From Paulinella micropora (Eukaryota > Cercozoa > Imbricatea > Euglyphida), in assembly GCA_009731375.1 (NCBI GenBank), contig BJOX01000115.1, positions 581,191-609,497 of the forward strand: 28,307 bases of DNA, given 5' to 3'. The position numbers were made by a program, and so were the translations under genes. Position 1 is the stretch's first letter. Every line of letters starts with the position of its first letter. A model generated the notes under the pieces. That model worked only from the letters and a program-made list of their open reading frames with translations, was not told the origin of the DNA and did not search any database. Below are positions 1 through 8,896 of the stretch, piece after piece.

Positions 1-1
1 T

Positions 2-253
2 GTGCTGGTTGTTCTCGGATGTAACTACGACTGGATGACTCATTTTAGCCCGTGTATGAACAAGAGTTTCAAAAACTACAACAAACCCTTGGCATATAGA
101 ATCACCAAGAAAGATCCTGACGCTTTGCCGACTGTAGAGATCGCTACTTGGGGAGACGCACAGGATTTTCATGGAGTGCGTGATGATCCCAGAGGAGAAC
201 CGATCAATTTGTTTATCGGACGCCCCGGTAATAATATTATCTATCTTTCTCTT

Positions 254-286
<33 letters not shown>

Positions 287-590
287 CTCTCTTTCTCTCG
301 TTCTATCTATCTATCTCTCTCTCTATTTATGACAGCGACCGACATGCCTCCCAAGCTTCCAGTCGGCTACTTCGACAGATTTCTTTTAATAATTGTGTTG
401 TTACCAATTATAAACCTGTCGCGACTAACGGGCCGGATGAGCTTGACCGCCCGTGCCATTGATGCCCAGTACACAGTTGGAGTCAATTTTAGATATTCAG
501 CAGAACCGGGCGCCGTACGCTAGCACATCGTTGGGCCCCACAATTGTGGAATTTGTTAACTTGTATTCTGACATTGATCCCGGCCCTTTA
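2..590 (+). pseudogene. Fragmented gene of unknown function at left edge
   Basis: I do not recognise this gene. The first about 80 codons (2-238) have ordinary protein composition and no start in the window, so the gene enters from the left. The reading is then cut by a CT/TA microsatellite. After it, coding-like text continues in two other frames: about 333-459 (containing NNCVVTNYKPVATNGPDE) and 462-590 (containing GPTIVEFVNLYSDIDPGP), the last running into a GA repeat. Seeing plausible protein in three successive frames suggests one gene broken by microsatellite growth and at least one indel, or several stacked remnants. No catalytic motif, signal peptide or membrane segment is evident. 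Confidence 0.4.
239..333. repeat. CT/TA microsatellite
   Basis: A run of CT dinucleotides, a short TA block and further CT/CTAT units. It interrupts the unknown gene at the left edge, so it is likely an expansion inside former coding sequence. Confidence 0.9.
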
Positions 591-735
591 CAAAGAGAGA
601 GAGAGAGGGGTGGATGTGTGTGAGGTTGGGGGAGAGGAAGGGATGCCCCCCCCCCATCCCTTTCGAGGGCGATTGCCCTCCGTACCCCTCACCTTTCTTT
701 CTCTGTATTGGCAGAACAAAACAAGAGAGGTAAAA
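591..735. other. GA tract and GC-rich spacer upstream of the F-box gene
   Basis: A short GA repeat is followed by a G-rich stretch and a C10 run inside a small inverted repeat (GGGATG/CATCCC). It ends in a pyrimidine-rich segment just before the F-box gene. No gene is seen; it may contain that gene's promoter. Confidence 0.4.
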
Positions 736-741
736 CGTCCA

Positions 742-1479
742 ATGGTCAAGGGCGGCGCCGAGCGGGACAATGAACAAGAAAAGTCCGAGCGGCACAAAAA
801 ACGCCAGCGCTCAGAATCACAGCTGCTGCCAGCCGCTATTTGGCAAGTGGTAGCCAACTACCTTAACAGGCAAGCTGATGTAGAGGCGTTGCACAAGGTC
901 TGTGGCACAAAGCTGCAACTCGACAGGAGCTGGGCACTGTCGCAGTTATACCCTCTGCTAGAAAACACCGGCCCTCGGCCCCCTACCGGCGCCGCAGAAC
1001 TCATTTTAGACAAAACACAAGTGCAGTTTAAGGAGCCCTGGCCGCTCAGAAGCTTGCAAGAGCAACTAGAGCTGCGCTTTTGCTCGCTAATCGTCACCCC
1101 TGAAAACGCAGAGTCCGGGCTTTTGTGGAACCTGTGCGTCGAAACCCGCGGCCCACTCAATCCCCTTACCTGCCTGCTATATGACCTGAGCATAAGAGCC
1201 GGCACAGAAAGCATGCTGAATCAAGCGTGTCAATTCCTGTCCCGAGTGACGTTCCGCAATCTCGAGACCCTGCGCCTCGCGTATACAGGAATGGCGTCGG
1301 CCGAGCTCGAGTCGCGCCTGCCCACGCTGGGCCTGCAGAAGGCTCGTCTGCCCAAGCTGAAGCTGTTGTTCCTGGGCCCGCTGCCAACCGCTGTCACGGG
1401 ATCGGTCTCGGCGGCAACAGAAGTGATCTTTGAAGGCGCTGTGAGCCATGGCCCCTACCTCGACAGGATTTTCTTGTGA
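742..1479 (+). CDS. F-box/LRR-like protein, short
   Basis: Predicted 245-residue protein. F-box proteins recruit substrates to SCF ubiquitin ligases through Skp1. The start chosen is the ATG at 742, which opens with a charged basic/acidic leader (about residues 1-26). An F-box-like segment follows at about residues 27-62 (LLPAAIWQVVANYL, then a VCGTKLQLD stretch). The rest is leucine-rich, with irregular repeats such as FRNLETLRLAYTGM and LPKLKLLFLGPLP, typical of divergent F-box/LRR receptors. The reading frame is intact but short compared with the other F-box/LRR locus on the minus strand near 17 kb, and the C-terminal HGPYLDRIFL resembles a detached fragment at 9,676-9,712, so the 3' part may have been lost. 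F-box assignment is by pattern only. Confidence 0.6.
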   Translation: MVKGGAERDNEQEKSERHKKRQRSESQLLPAAIWQVVANYLNRQADVEALHKVCGTKLQLDRSWALSQLYPLLENTGPRPPTGAAELILDKTQVQFKEPWPLRSLQEQLELRFCSLIVTPENAESGLLWNLCVETRGPLNPLTCLLYDLSIRAGTESMLNQACQFLSRVTFRNLETLRLAYTGMASAELESRLPTLGLQKARLPKLKLLFLGPLPTAVTGSVSAATEVIFEGAVSHGPYLDRIFL

Positions 1480-1513
1480 ACCTGAGGCAGACACAGAGCA
1501 ATTATGATGATGA

Positions 1514-1870
1514 TTATAAAGGTGGAGATTTCGAAATACTAACAAACTTTCGACACCGCTGGAGTTTATAAGCTGCCAGGATGATCCCAAGACAGTATTC
1601 AGAAATCGACAGACAGTAGGAGGGAAACAACGTTTCGCATGGAGCTTTTGAGTCCATACAGACGAGGGGAAAATATTGGAAGCAGACCTTAGGGCTGTTT
1701 TGATGGATCGCAGCTCTGTTGAGTCCCAGGCCCACTTGAGCGTCGGGGGAAAGATACACTAATCGCCCGTAAAATGCTTGAGATGACTCAAGCTGTTTCA
1801 CTGCCAGCGTTGGCTCAAAAATCGTGGTCATGGTAATCACAATGTTCAACATGAAATAAACACTGTCCAT
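1514..1870 (-). CDS. Possible small ORF, unknown
   Basis: A 118-codon ORF opens with an ATG at 1870 and has a hydrophobic start (FMLNIVITMTTIF). Composition is plausible but no domain is recognised. The plus strand here has no long ORF and shows an AATAAA near 1,857, so the segment 1,480-1,960 could instead be degraded gene DNA plus 3' untranslated sequence of the upstream F-box gene. Weak call. Confidence 0.25.
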   Translation of the reverse strand: MDSVYFMLNIVITMTTIFEPTLAVKQLESSQAFYGRLVYLSPDAQVGLGLNRAAIHQNSPKVCFQYFPLVCMDSKAPCETLFPSYCLSISEYCLGIILAAYKLQRCRKFVSISKSPPL

Positions 1871-1890
1871 GTTTTTTGTTGAGAAACAGC

Positions 1891-1926
1891 AACTCCTGAT
1901 GGAACTCCTGATGGAACTCCTGATGG
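1891..1926. repeat. Three perfect 12-bp tandem repeats
   Basis: The unit AACTCCTGATGG occurs three times head to tail without mismatch. It is a short minisatellite in a region without a confident gene. Confidence 0.95.
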
Positions 1927-1963
1927 AAAGTGAAATGTGTTTTTTGTAGTAAGGTGGAGGGAG

Positions 1964-1994
1964 AGGGGCCGGCGCGCAGCAACGGGTCTATCGG
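1964..1994. other. Stitched fragment of the 9.7-10.1 kb gene
   Basis: 31 nt made of two pieces of the small minus-strand gene at 9,714-10,066. Bases 1964-1978 match 9885-9899 and 1975-1994 match 9971-9990, sharing a CGCA overlap. The 71 nt between them in the donor are missing. It is followed by a G12/C9 block and a 10-N gap. Confidence 0.8.
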
Positions 1995-2063
1995 GGGGGG
2001 GGGGGGGCCCCCCCCCCTTGCCCCTTTTTCAATACCTCGGATGGGTACGANNNNNNNNNNCCC

Positions 2064-4118
2064 ATGCAAGCACGGGTACTCGCAGCGACCGCCGACGACG
2101 ACGATGAGGGCCAGAACACGACGCCTCGCCTGTCTCCGCGCTTGGTAGAGGCATGCTGGCTGACTAGCACGGCCACAGAGCTGTTTGAGCCCGCTGCATT
2201 GTCGACGGACAACCTGCCGTTTCTGCGCCAAGCCCAGGCATGCCAGGGGCTGTCGCTGACCATGCTCGAAAAGTCGATCCGCAGGGGTGATCTAGCACAG
2301 GCACAGAGTTTGCTGCAAGCTTGGTGTGCGGAGGCTGAAGATGGTTCGAGCGCGCTCAGGGATCTCATACCTGGCGGCTTTTTTTCGCACAAGGGGCCGG
2401 CTGGCGCGAGAGTGCTGCGCCAGCGGTTGTGTGCGCTGTTGTGCCGCTTGGCGACCGATGGGGTGTGTGCTCCGCCGTTGCACGGTCCGTGGTGGAACGG
2501 CTTGGACGCGTTAGACCCAACACCGGCCCGTGCTGTGGAACAGTACGAGATGGCGCAGAAAGCGCTGGCTCTGGTGCGCGAATCAGCGGTGGAGGCGAAC
2601 CTGAGTGTCCTATCGTCGATGGTGGCCCAGGCGCGCCCCGCCTCGGACATGCCGCCCTTGTTGTACGCGAGCACGTGGGCCAGTTGGCTAAGCGCTGCGG
2701 GTCGCGTGTGGCAGGCCCTGCGCGCGCGTTACCCGGCGGAGAGTGTGCTCCGGTCGGTGCTGAAGCAGTTGCGCGCGCCGCGGGGCTCGTCCCCCCGCAA
2801 GTACCAGGCTTTCGCGCTGGAGATGCTGCTGTTGGACATTTGCAAGATGCTGGAGCTCGAGCCGAGCCCGCCACATGACTACATGCTCCTTATGAGTTCG
2901 GTAGTCATGACGATTTTGAACGTATCGCTAGTACAGATCGAGCGTGACGAGATGTGGGCTATACTAGGCGACGCTAGCGACATGCTGCGGTTGTCGGATC
3001 CGAGGTGGCTCTCCGCGGCCATGGCGGCGCGATCTCCCGTGCTGCTGCACTTCTTATTGCGACTCAACCCGCCGCCGAGTGCGCCGTACTGCCGGGCGCT
3101 GCTAGAGATGGCGGTTTCCATCGCGTGCATTCCGGCGACCGATGACGACGACAGCTTTGTGGTACAGGCGAGGTCCGTGCCGCACGCTCTGTGCCTGGCC
3201 GGCATCTTGGCACATGAGGGCGCGTCGCTGCAAGGCGCGTGGCTCGAAAGCTGGGGGCCAGACTTTGCGGTGTCTCATGCTTACTGGCACAAATTGCGGC
3301 CTCGGCTGATTGCGCAGGGGCTCCAGTCGCCCGCAGAGCTACTGGCGTCCTGGGACGAGCTGTGCGATGATGCGTGTCTAGCTAGTCTGGAAGCGGAAGA
3401 GAGCAACAGTCAGGAACAAGACGGGAAAGCCGAGGACCAGGCCGAGGAAAACGAGCGGGATGAGGATTCCTGCGGTCACTGCGAGGATTGCCAGCAGGAG
3501 GCTGCCAAGCGCCAACTGACGGCTGTGAGCCAAGAACTGGAGGCCAAGCAGAAAGAGCTGGTCGGCGCGGAAAAGAGCGCGCGGCAGCTGCGACGCCAGA
3601 ACGAAAAGCTCAGGATGGACACGGCCCGCGCGCGCGAGGAGTTAGAACGTCTGGCACAGAAGCTGCAAGCAACCCGCGCGCTGTGCGCCCAGGCCAAACG
3701 CTTGTTGCGTCAGCTGCGCAAGAAGGAGAGCAAAAGCACTTGTTGTCATGAGCACAAAGACACCAGCGGGGCCGCCGCGGCCCCTACTGCCAGCAGCAGC
3801 AGCAGCAGCAGCGCGGCGGCCTGGGCTGAGAGCGTTGCGCGGCTGAGCCCCGAGCTCTGGCCCGACGCGGACGACAAGGTTGCAATAAACGCCGCGCTAG
3901 CCGCCCACGACGGCCTGCGCGCTAAGCTCGCAGACCAGCAGGCCAAGCTGGCACGCGTGTACTGCGCCGTTTGCCTTGAAGAGCCAGGTGAGGGCTCAGC
4001 ACGAATTACCACGTTTTTTCCGTGCGGTCATAATAGGGTCTGTACCGACTGCGCGGCGCAGCTGAAGGTCTGCCCTCTGTGCAGACGCGAAATTAGAGAA
4101 TTCGTCGTGCCAGTGTGA
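2064..4118 (+). CDS. Coiled-coil RING-finger protein, likely E3 ubiquitin ligase
   Basis: A 684-residue intact ORF. The C-terminal RING (about residues 634-673) has a full C3HC4 set: C634, C637, C654, H656, C660, C663, C670 and C673, ending REFVVPV. RING domains bind E2 enzymes and transfer ubiquitin, so an E3 role is likely. Before it lie an acidic stretch (about 450-475, with an extra CGHCEDC motif), a long coiled coil (about 478-560, many E/K/R/Q/L heptads) and an Ala/Ser linker (about 574-595). The first 450 residues look helical and match no family I know. The ATG at 2064 lies three bases after a 10-N gap, so the true start may be upstream. The stop is followed by a repeat module with an AATTAATAAA signal. 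A 71-nt piece (2881-2951) recurs upstream of the kinase gene. Confidence 0.85.
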   Translation: MQARVLAATADDDDEGQNTTPRLSPRLVEACWLTSTATELFEPAALSTDNLPFLRQAQACQGLSLTMLEKSIRRGDLAQAQSLLQAWCAEAEDGSSALRDLIPGGFFSHKGPAGARVLRQRLCALLCRLATDGVCAPPLHGPWWNGLDALDPTPARAVEQYEMAQKALALVRESAVEANLSVLSSMVAQARPASDMPPLLYASTWASWLSAAGRVWQALRARYPAESVLRSVLKQLRAPRGSSPRKYQAFALEMLLLDICKMLELEPSPPHDYMLLMSSVVMTILNVSLVQIERDEMWAILGDASDMLRLSDPRWLSAAMAARSPVLLHFLLRLNPPPSAPYCRALLEMAVSIACIPATDDDDSFVVQARSVPHALCLAGILAHEGASLQGAWLESWGPDFAVSHAYWHKLRPRLIAQGLQSPAELLASWDELCDDACLASLEAEESNSQEQDGKAEDQAEENERDEDSCGHCEDCQQEAAKRQLTAVSQELEAKQKELVGAEKSARQLRRQNEKLRMDTARAREELERLAQKLQATRALCAQAKRLLRQLRKKESKSTCCHEHKDTSGAAAAPTASSSSSSSAAAWAESVARLSPELWPDADDKVAINAALAAHDGLRAKLADQQAKLARVYCAVCLEEPGEGSARITTFFPCGHNRVCTDCAAQLKVCPLCRREIREFVVPV

Positions 4119-4137
4119 CACGCGGACTTGTTGTGCC

Positions 4138-4717
4138 GGGCGGGGGCTGCCAACTCAAACTTTTAATTTAACTCAAGTGTAAGATTTCTTTGAGCCAAGC
4201 GAAATTAATAAAAAATTTTGTTGCATTTCTTGGCGCGCTCCTGGCTCTTCCCAAAGAGATACGCATGCACGTACACTTTGCAACAAATTTCACGCGAAAA
4301 AAACAAGAGAGTGGGGATGGGGGGGGAGAACACAATTCTGGCGACAAATTCCACGCAAGAAAGAAGAGAGAGAGGAGGGGGGAGAAGGGAAAANNNNNNN
4401 NNNNNNNNNNNNNNNNNNNNNNNNNNNNNNNNNNNNNNNNNNNNNNNNNNNNNNNNNNNNNNNNNNNNNNNNNNNNNNNNNNNNNNNNNNNNNNNNNNNN
4501 NNNNNNNNNNNNNNNNNNNNNNNNNNNNNNNNNNNNNNNNNNNNNNNNNNNNNNNNNNNNNNNNNNNNNNNNNNNNNNNNNNNNNNNTTCCCCCCCGCCC
4601 GGGGGAAGGGTGCTCGAAAAATTTGTTTGATGGGGGGGAGCACAATTCTGGTACACGTTCCTTTTCCCCGGGAAATACGCACACATGCACACTTGGCGAC
4701 AGATTTCACGCGAGAAG

Positions 4718-4755
<38 letters not shown>

Positions 4756-4800
4756 CTGGCTCACCTCTCCAAGATTTCAATCCAATCCGCCAAAATAACA
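4138..4800. repeat. Composite repeat with 194-N gap
   Basis: Copy of the window's modular repeat. Bases 4138-4250 hold the segment with CTTTGAGCCAAGCGAAATTA and the AATTAATAAA-like signal. Then come two copies of the module with a GATACGCATGCACGTACAC-like core and a GA-rich tail, around a gap (4394-4587). A GCTCGAAAAA motif and an AGCACAATTCTGG motif follow, then a (GA)n tract and a CACCTCTCCAAGATTTCAAT segment. No gene is seen. Confidence 0.85.
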
Positions 4801-4862
4801 AATATTTTTTTTAATAAAAAGAGGATTACACGCAGGGCAAGCAGCGTAGTACAAATAAAGGT

Positions 4863-6542
4863 TTAGTCGTTGGGGGGGAACACGCGAAACTGGCAAGTCA
4901 AGTCGCCGTATTCGACCCTGCTTGCCACGTATTGGAAGATTTCCTCGGCATGCTCTTGAGAGAGACACCGGCCTTTGCTGCAGTCCGACGAAGGTGACGA
5001 AAAGGCACGGTTTTTCCGGCTTGCTACAAGATGGCGCACGAGTTCCTCTCGTCCCGAGCGCGCGGTCCAGCGTTTTTCTCGACTGCGCAGCGTCGTCGGA
5101 AGACTCGCCCGATCTCTCGGAGGCCGGAAAGTCGCAGCCTGTTTCCGACAGGTGATTGCAATAGCAAGCCACACAACATAAGCAGCAGCAAGCAGCGGGG
5201 AGCAGAATAAGCAGTTCTTCCAAGAACGTTAGCTGCTCGGGCACCGGGGGGGTATTGCGTTCCAGCCAGAAAACGTGGTCGCCGTCGCAGCCTGGCCACG
5301 GTGGGCACGGTGACCCATACAAGAGCGTATAACCCACCAGCTCTACGCCGGTCACGGGACCGCGCCGGGCTTCGTGGCTGTAGACGTGGGGCTCCGTGTT
5401 CTCGTACCAGTCCAGACCTTTGGTCCGCCCCGCGGTTGTACACTCTGGCCACGCCGCTGCGCTGGCTCTTGGCACCCGTGTTCTGATCCCATTGAAAATT
5501 CCAGTAAGCGCCCACCACGGCCCGCATACCATCGTCCGCCAGCGCGAGCGAACTGCCGAACAGGTCACTGTTGGCCCCGGTGCAAGCCTCGCTCTCGTTC
5601 TGGCACTCGAAGAAGATGGCCTTTATCTTGTCGCTGTCAGACAACTGGCGTCGCCACTCACTGCACACCAACCGCTTTTTATTGTAGATCTGCGCTCCCT
5701 CCTTGTACGTCGCGACGTTGCTCGGCCACAGGTGCGTGTAATAAAAGACGTGCACAGAGCCGCAGGTGGGGCTCCCGTAGTATTTGGTATGGCCCTGGCG
5801 CGTGCCAACCAGTACACAGCGCCCGTGTCGTTACAGCGCAGGTCTTGGTACAGCTGCGGCTCTGCCTCGGTTAGGCACGCATCGTCCCAGGGCGCGCCCA
5901 CAAAGGCATTTCCTGTTTCGTCCAGGGCCACGGCAAAGCCCAAGCCATCGGGGCGTTCATACATCGGTTGCAACGTATGCTGCACAGCCCAGGGCTCGTG
6001 GCCGCTCGCCCTGCCGAACAGGTACGCCGAGCCGCGCGCGTGCCAGCCGTCGGTGGGCGGGTCGTGCGTGCTTGCCACCTCTGCCGGGGGCAGGGGCGCC
6101 AGGGGCCGTGCCAGCGGCGCTCCCACGAGCGCCTCAGACACACCTAGAGCGACGGCCCAGCCAAAACCCAGCGCGTCCTCGCCCCCCTGCAGCACCTGTC
6201 GCTGCCGCCAACTACCGTCGTCCCCGAAAACAAAGATGTAAGCAAGGCCTCGTTCCCCGCATGACTCGTTCCCCTGCGCGCAGGCTGTGGCAAACTTTAA
6301 GGGCGCGCCTACCAGCTCCCGTTGACCCGCGCGAAGAGGTGCACGGCGCCGCACGTGTCATTGGCCGCCGACTCGCAAGGCTCCGCCGGAGCTCCTACCG
6401 CGGCCCAAACGCTTGACATGGCCACTGCCCTCCCGGCCAGCGTGCCAGCTTCTTGAAAATGGAAAACTTCATCGTACCAAAACAAGGCCCCCGTCCACCC
6501 CAGCGAGCCAAAACAGACCAACAACCAGAGCGACCCTTGCAT
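4863..6542 (-). pseudogene. FG-GAP/integrin-alpha-like type I membrane protein, multiply frameshifted
   Basis: Starts with a clear signal peptide from the ATG at 6542 (hydrophobic LWLLVCFGSLGWTGALFW). It continues as a series of FG-GAP beta-propeller repeats: VGAPAEPCES, VGAPLKFATA, VGAPLARPL, VGAPWDDACL and VVGAYWNFQ, each with a GSAYLFGR/GAVYWLAR-type strand. Near the C-terminus is a membrane helix rich in Leu/Cys (ELLILLPAACCCLCCVACY) and an acidic/basic cytoplasmic tail ending FRVFPPND. This is the layout of integrin-alpha-like surface proteins that bind extracellular ligands. The frame is broken at about 6,310-6,350, 5,755, 5,430 and 5,060-5,130. Other genes of similar size here are intact, so decay is plausible, but assembly indels cannot be excluded. 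Confidence 0.75.
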
Positions 6543-6563
6543 GACAGCACGGCCCGCGTTTTC

Positions 6564-6634
6564 ACATGCTCCTCATGAGTTCGGTAGTCATGACGATTTT
6601 GAACGTGTCGCTAGTACAGATCGAGCGTGACGAG
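6564..6634 (+). other. 71-nt transplanted piece of the RING gene
   Basis: Matches 2881-2951 inside the RING gene with two differences, CTT/CTC and GTA/GTG. Both are synonymous in the RING frame. It includes the in-frame ATG codons of the segment MLLMSSVVMTILNVSL and ends where the kinase-like locus starts. Confidence 0.9.
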
Positions 6635-6713
6635 GCCCTGGCACGTCGCGAAGGAGGCTGCCAAAAAGGCCTACCCTATCCCCGGGTGTCAGCCAGAACT
6701 CCACAGGGATTTG

Positions 6714-8495
6714 ATGCGCAGCCAACCACCCGGGCTGCCATCATTCGCGGGAACCCTAGCTTGTCACAGGAAACCCCCCGCCGCCGACCTGCGCGTAGGT
6801 TGCTACGAAGAGACCAAGCGCGGGGTCCTCTCAAGCGCCAACAGTTCGGCAGGTCTTTTTTTGAGGCGAGGCACTGAGCCACCGGAGGCAGGCGTCTTTC
6901 TGTGGCCAGAGGGCGCCCCCGTTTGTTTAGTGCAAAACAAGGAATGGTATACTTATGCCAAGGAGAACGGCAAGTCCCTCATTAAAGATATCAGGCGATT
7001 TAATTTTGCGAACCCTGATAGTACCAGCCCCGCTGCTGCGCGCGCCCGGACGAGCTTGGGCCTCGATTTAGTTGCCAAGAAGCTGCCCCTCGGCAAGGAC
7101 CACGACGACTACTGTGACAGCGATGAAGACGACGATGATGCTCGGGCTGAAGAAAAGTTGCGCGGCCAGACCGGACAGCAAGAGGCGGTCGCACAAGTCC
7201 TGTACCAACGCTATCTGTACGCCGCCGGGGGGGTCGCGCCTCCGGTAAGGGCTGTTTTGTATTGCTACGATGACTCGTCCGAGAAGCGCGACCTTACACA
7301 TCCCTGGCGCGACGGCGGGAGTCCGGGCGATTTTTATGTGATCCTGAGCGACTATGTGGGCGGTTCCTTGATGTACTACCTCAACCAGGCCCCCGTGCTC
7401 AAGGGCGGTGCGCGCGAGTGGCGTGAGGCCGAACTATGCGACTTCCTAAGCCGTTTCTTTCACTCTCTTCGCCGGCTCTGCACCTTCGACCTCAAGCCAG
7501 GCAACTTCACCTTCGATCGGAAGCGCCGGCGCTTCTGGGCCATTGACTTTGACGAGCAGCAGACTTGCAACCTGGCCACCGCGTCGACCTACCCGTCGTC
7601 GATCCTGCGGCTCTCCAACGCGTTAACTCTGTTCCTCTGCTTTTATGCCCTGGGCTCCGAAAGGCTGGCGGGCGGCTGGGGGCTGCGGCCCAGCCACAGC
7701 TGGGGGCTTGCTGCTTACCGGGAGCTCAGGTTGTGTGGTGAGGAGGAAGGGGCGCTAGCTTGGGATGACCTGAGCAAGGCCCCGCTGCAGCTCCCCGAGC
7801 CAGTGAGACAGTTGGGCCGTTTGTGGCATTACGTGTTACACGTCGAGTTTAAGCCATCCAAGGTGGACAAGAACGGATTTTCCACCGAGGGCCGCTACGA
7901 AAGCCCCCTACGTTGTCCCTTCTTCTACCTCTACATTCAAAACATCAAGTTTAGGCACGTACCACCCTCATTGCGCGGCCTCTTTTTTGAACGCTTGCCC
8001 TCGCCGTCTACAGCGTACAAAATAGTACAACTGCTACCTCTGCGCCTGCGCAAGGGTACGGTGAGTAGCTCGCCCCTGACGGAACAGCTGGTTACACTCT
8101 TTGTCTGCTGGTCGTGCCTTTTACTAACCGAAGTCGTGCTCCGCAGCCCGCGGGGCCCGCGCAGAGCAGACAGCAGTGTCGCTTACATACAACAGCGCCC
8201 CTTGGAGCCAACGGCCCCTGCAGGGGAGGCTGCGCGGGCGCCGTACGAGCTTCCGGACCTGGGCTTGATCCCGGATCCCCCCCCTCCCCCTCCTCGCGCC
8301 TTTGCCGTGCGTGAGGAGGGAGATAGTGTGCCCCTGCTAGCCCTGCCGCGGCACGACGCCAGCTCGCTGGCGCAGAGCGAGGCTCTCCTACACTGGTACC
8401 ACCGCGTTCTGGGCCACGCGGCACCCCCAGGCGCCCCTCAGCCTTACCTCTTTGCCATTTTGGATTACTACTTACAGCAAGAGAAAAAAAACTGA
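6714..8495 (+). CDS. Divergent protein-kinase-like protein
   Basis: A 593-residue ORF from the ATG at 6714; the frame is open from 6627, so an earlier start is possible. Kinase landmarks occur in order: DLVAKKL (beta-3 lysine about residue 122), QEAVAQVLY (alpha-C glutamate about 157), YVILSDYVGGSL (hinge about 208), FDLKPGN (catalytic Asp259, Lys261, Asn264) and IDFDE (Asp278, replacing DFG by DFD). The HRD His-Arg pair is replaced by Thr-Phe. An acidic insert (DSDEDDDD) follows the beta-3 strand. The C-terminal half has two hydrophobic stretches (about residues 302-325 and near the LVTLFVCWSCLLL segment) and a polyproline run, unlike a compact kinase. Activity is possible but the degenerate motifs leave a pseudokinase open. 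The stop comes right after a slippery heptamer. Confidence 0.7.
   Translation: MRSQPPGLPSFAGTLACHRKPPAADLRVGCYEETKRGVLSSANSSAGLFLRRGTEPPEAGVFLWPEGAPVCLVQNKEWYTYAKENGKSLIKDIRRFNFANPDSTSPAAARARTSLGLDLVAKKLPLGKDHDDYCDSDEDDDDARAEEKLRGQTGQQEAVAQVLYQRYLYAAGGVAPPVRAVLYCYDDSSEKRDLTHPWRDGGSPGDFYVILSDYVGGSLMYYLNQAPVLKGGAREWREAELCDFLSRFFHSLRRLCTFDLKPGNFTFDRKRRRFWAIDFDEQQTCNLATASTYPSSILRLSNALTLFLCFYALGSERLAGGWGLRPSHSWGLAAYRELRLCGEEEGALAWDDLSKAPLQLPEPVRQLGRLWHYVLHVEFKPSKVDKNGFSTEGRYESPLRCPFFYLYIQNIKFRHVPPSLRGLFFERLPSPSTAYKIVQLLPLRLRKGTVSSSPLTEQLVTLFVCWSCLLLTEVVLRSPRGPRRADSSVAYIQQRPLEPTAPAGEAARAPYELPDLGLIPDPPPPPPRAFAVREEGDSVPLLALPRHDASSLAQSEALLHWYHRVLGHAAPPGAPQPYLFAILDYYLQQEKKN
8486..8492 (+). promoter_or_regulatory. 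Candidate -1 ribosomal frameshift site (A AAA AAC)
   Basis: The heptamer is in register with the kinase frame (codons AAA AAA AAC, then TGA). A -1 slip reads CTG AAA TTT and enters the open 134-codon extension. A run of eight A is also a classic place for a sequencing or replication indel, and no strong downstream stem or pseudoknot is obvious. Confidence 0.4.
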
Positions 8496-8896
8496 AATTT
8501 GTCACCGCCGAGGGGGCTGAATCCGCGCAGGCCAGACAGTACATTCGCAGGGCGGCAAGACTCGCGGGGTTCTGCCCCCTGGAAGAAGCACGCGCTAACC
8601 CGCCAACGGGAGGGGGTGGCAGCTACTGCGTCTACGCGCTGCTGGCCGGGCTACAACCCACACGCAAGCAGACCTTGGCCCTCTTGTGGCAGCGGGGCAA
8701 ACACTGCAGGTACGCTTTCTTGGTTGAGCGCAACGGAGAACTGCGCGCGCACGGGACGTACAAAGTATTGTCGTCCGCCTTTATGCTCGTCTGCGCGGCA
8801 CCCGTGAGCCTGTCAGGCGGCCGCGAGGGGTTGGGCTTGTTTGTTTTTCGACGGAAAGAACAGATCGCAATGGCTGCTCCGCCAAACGTTCCGTAG
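8492..8896 (+). CDS. C-terminal extension of the kinase-like gene in the -1 frame
   Basis: 134 codons with good protein composition and no nearby ATG of its own (internal stretches include QYIRRAARLAGF and TLALLWQRGKHCRYAFLVE). It joins the kinase ORF by a -1 shift at the A8 tract. It is either a frameshift product or the same gene split by a one-base indel. The last nine codons and the TAG are supplied by antisense sequence copied from an LRR gene (the patchwork locus that begins at 8876). I do not recognise the domain. Confidence 0.55.
   Translation: MKFVTAEGAESAQARQYIRRAARLAGFCPLEEARANPPTGGGGSYCVYALLAGLQPTRKQTLALLWQRGKHCRYAFLVERNGELRAHGTYKVLSSAFMLVCAAPVSLSGGREGLGLFVFRRKEQIAMAAPPNVP

Noticed and set aside
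2365-2878. ORFs opposite and alongside the RING gene
   Set aside because: Shadow frames of a GC-rich coding region; the RING frame has clear domain content.
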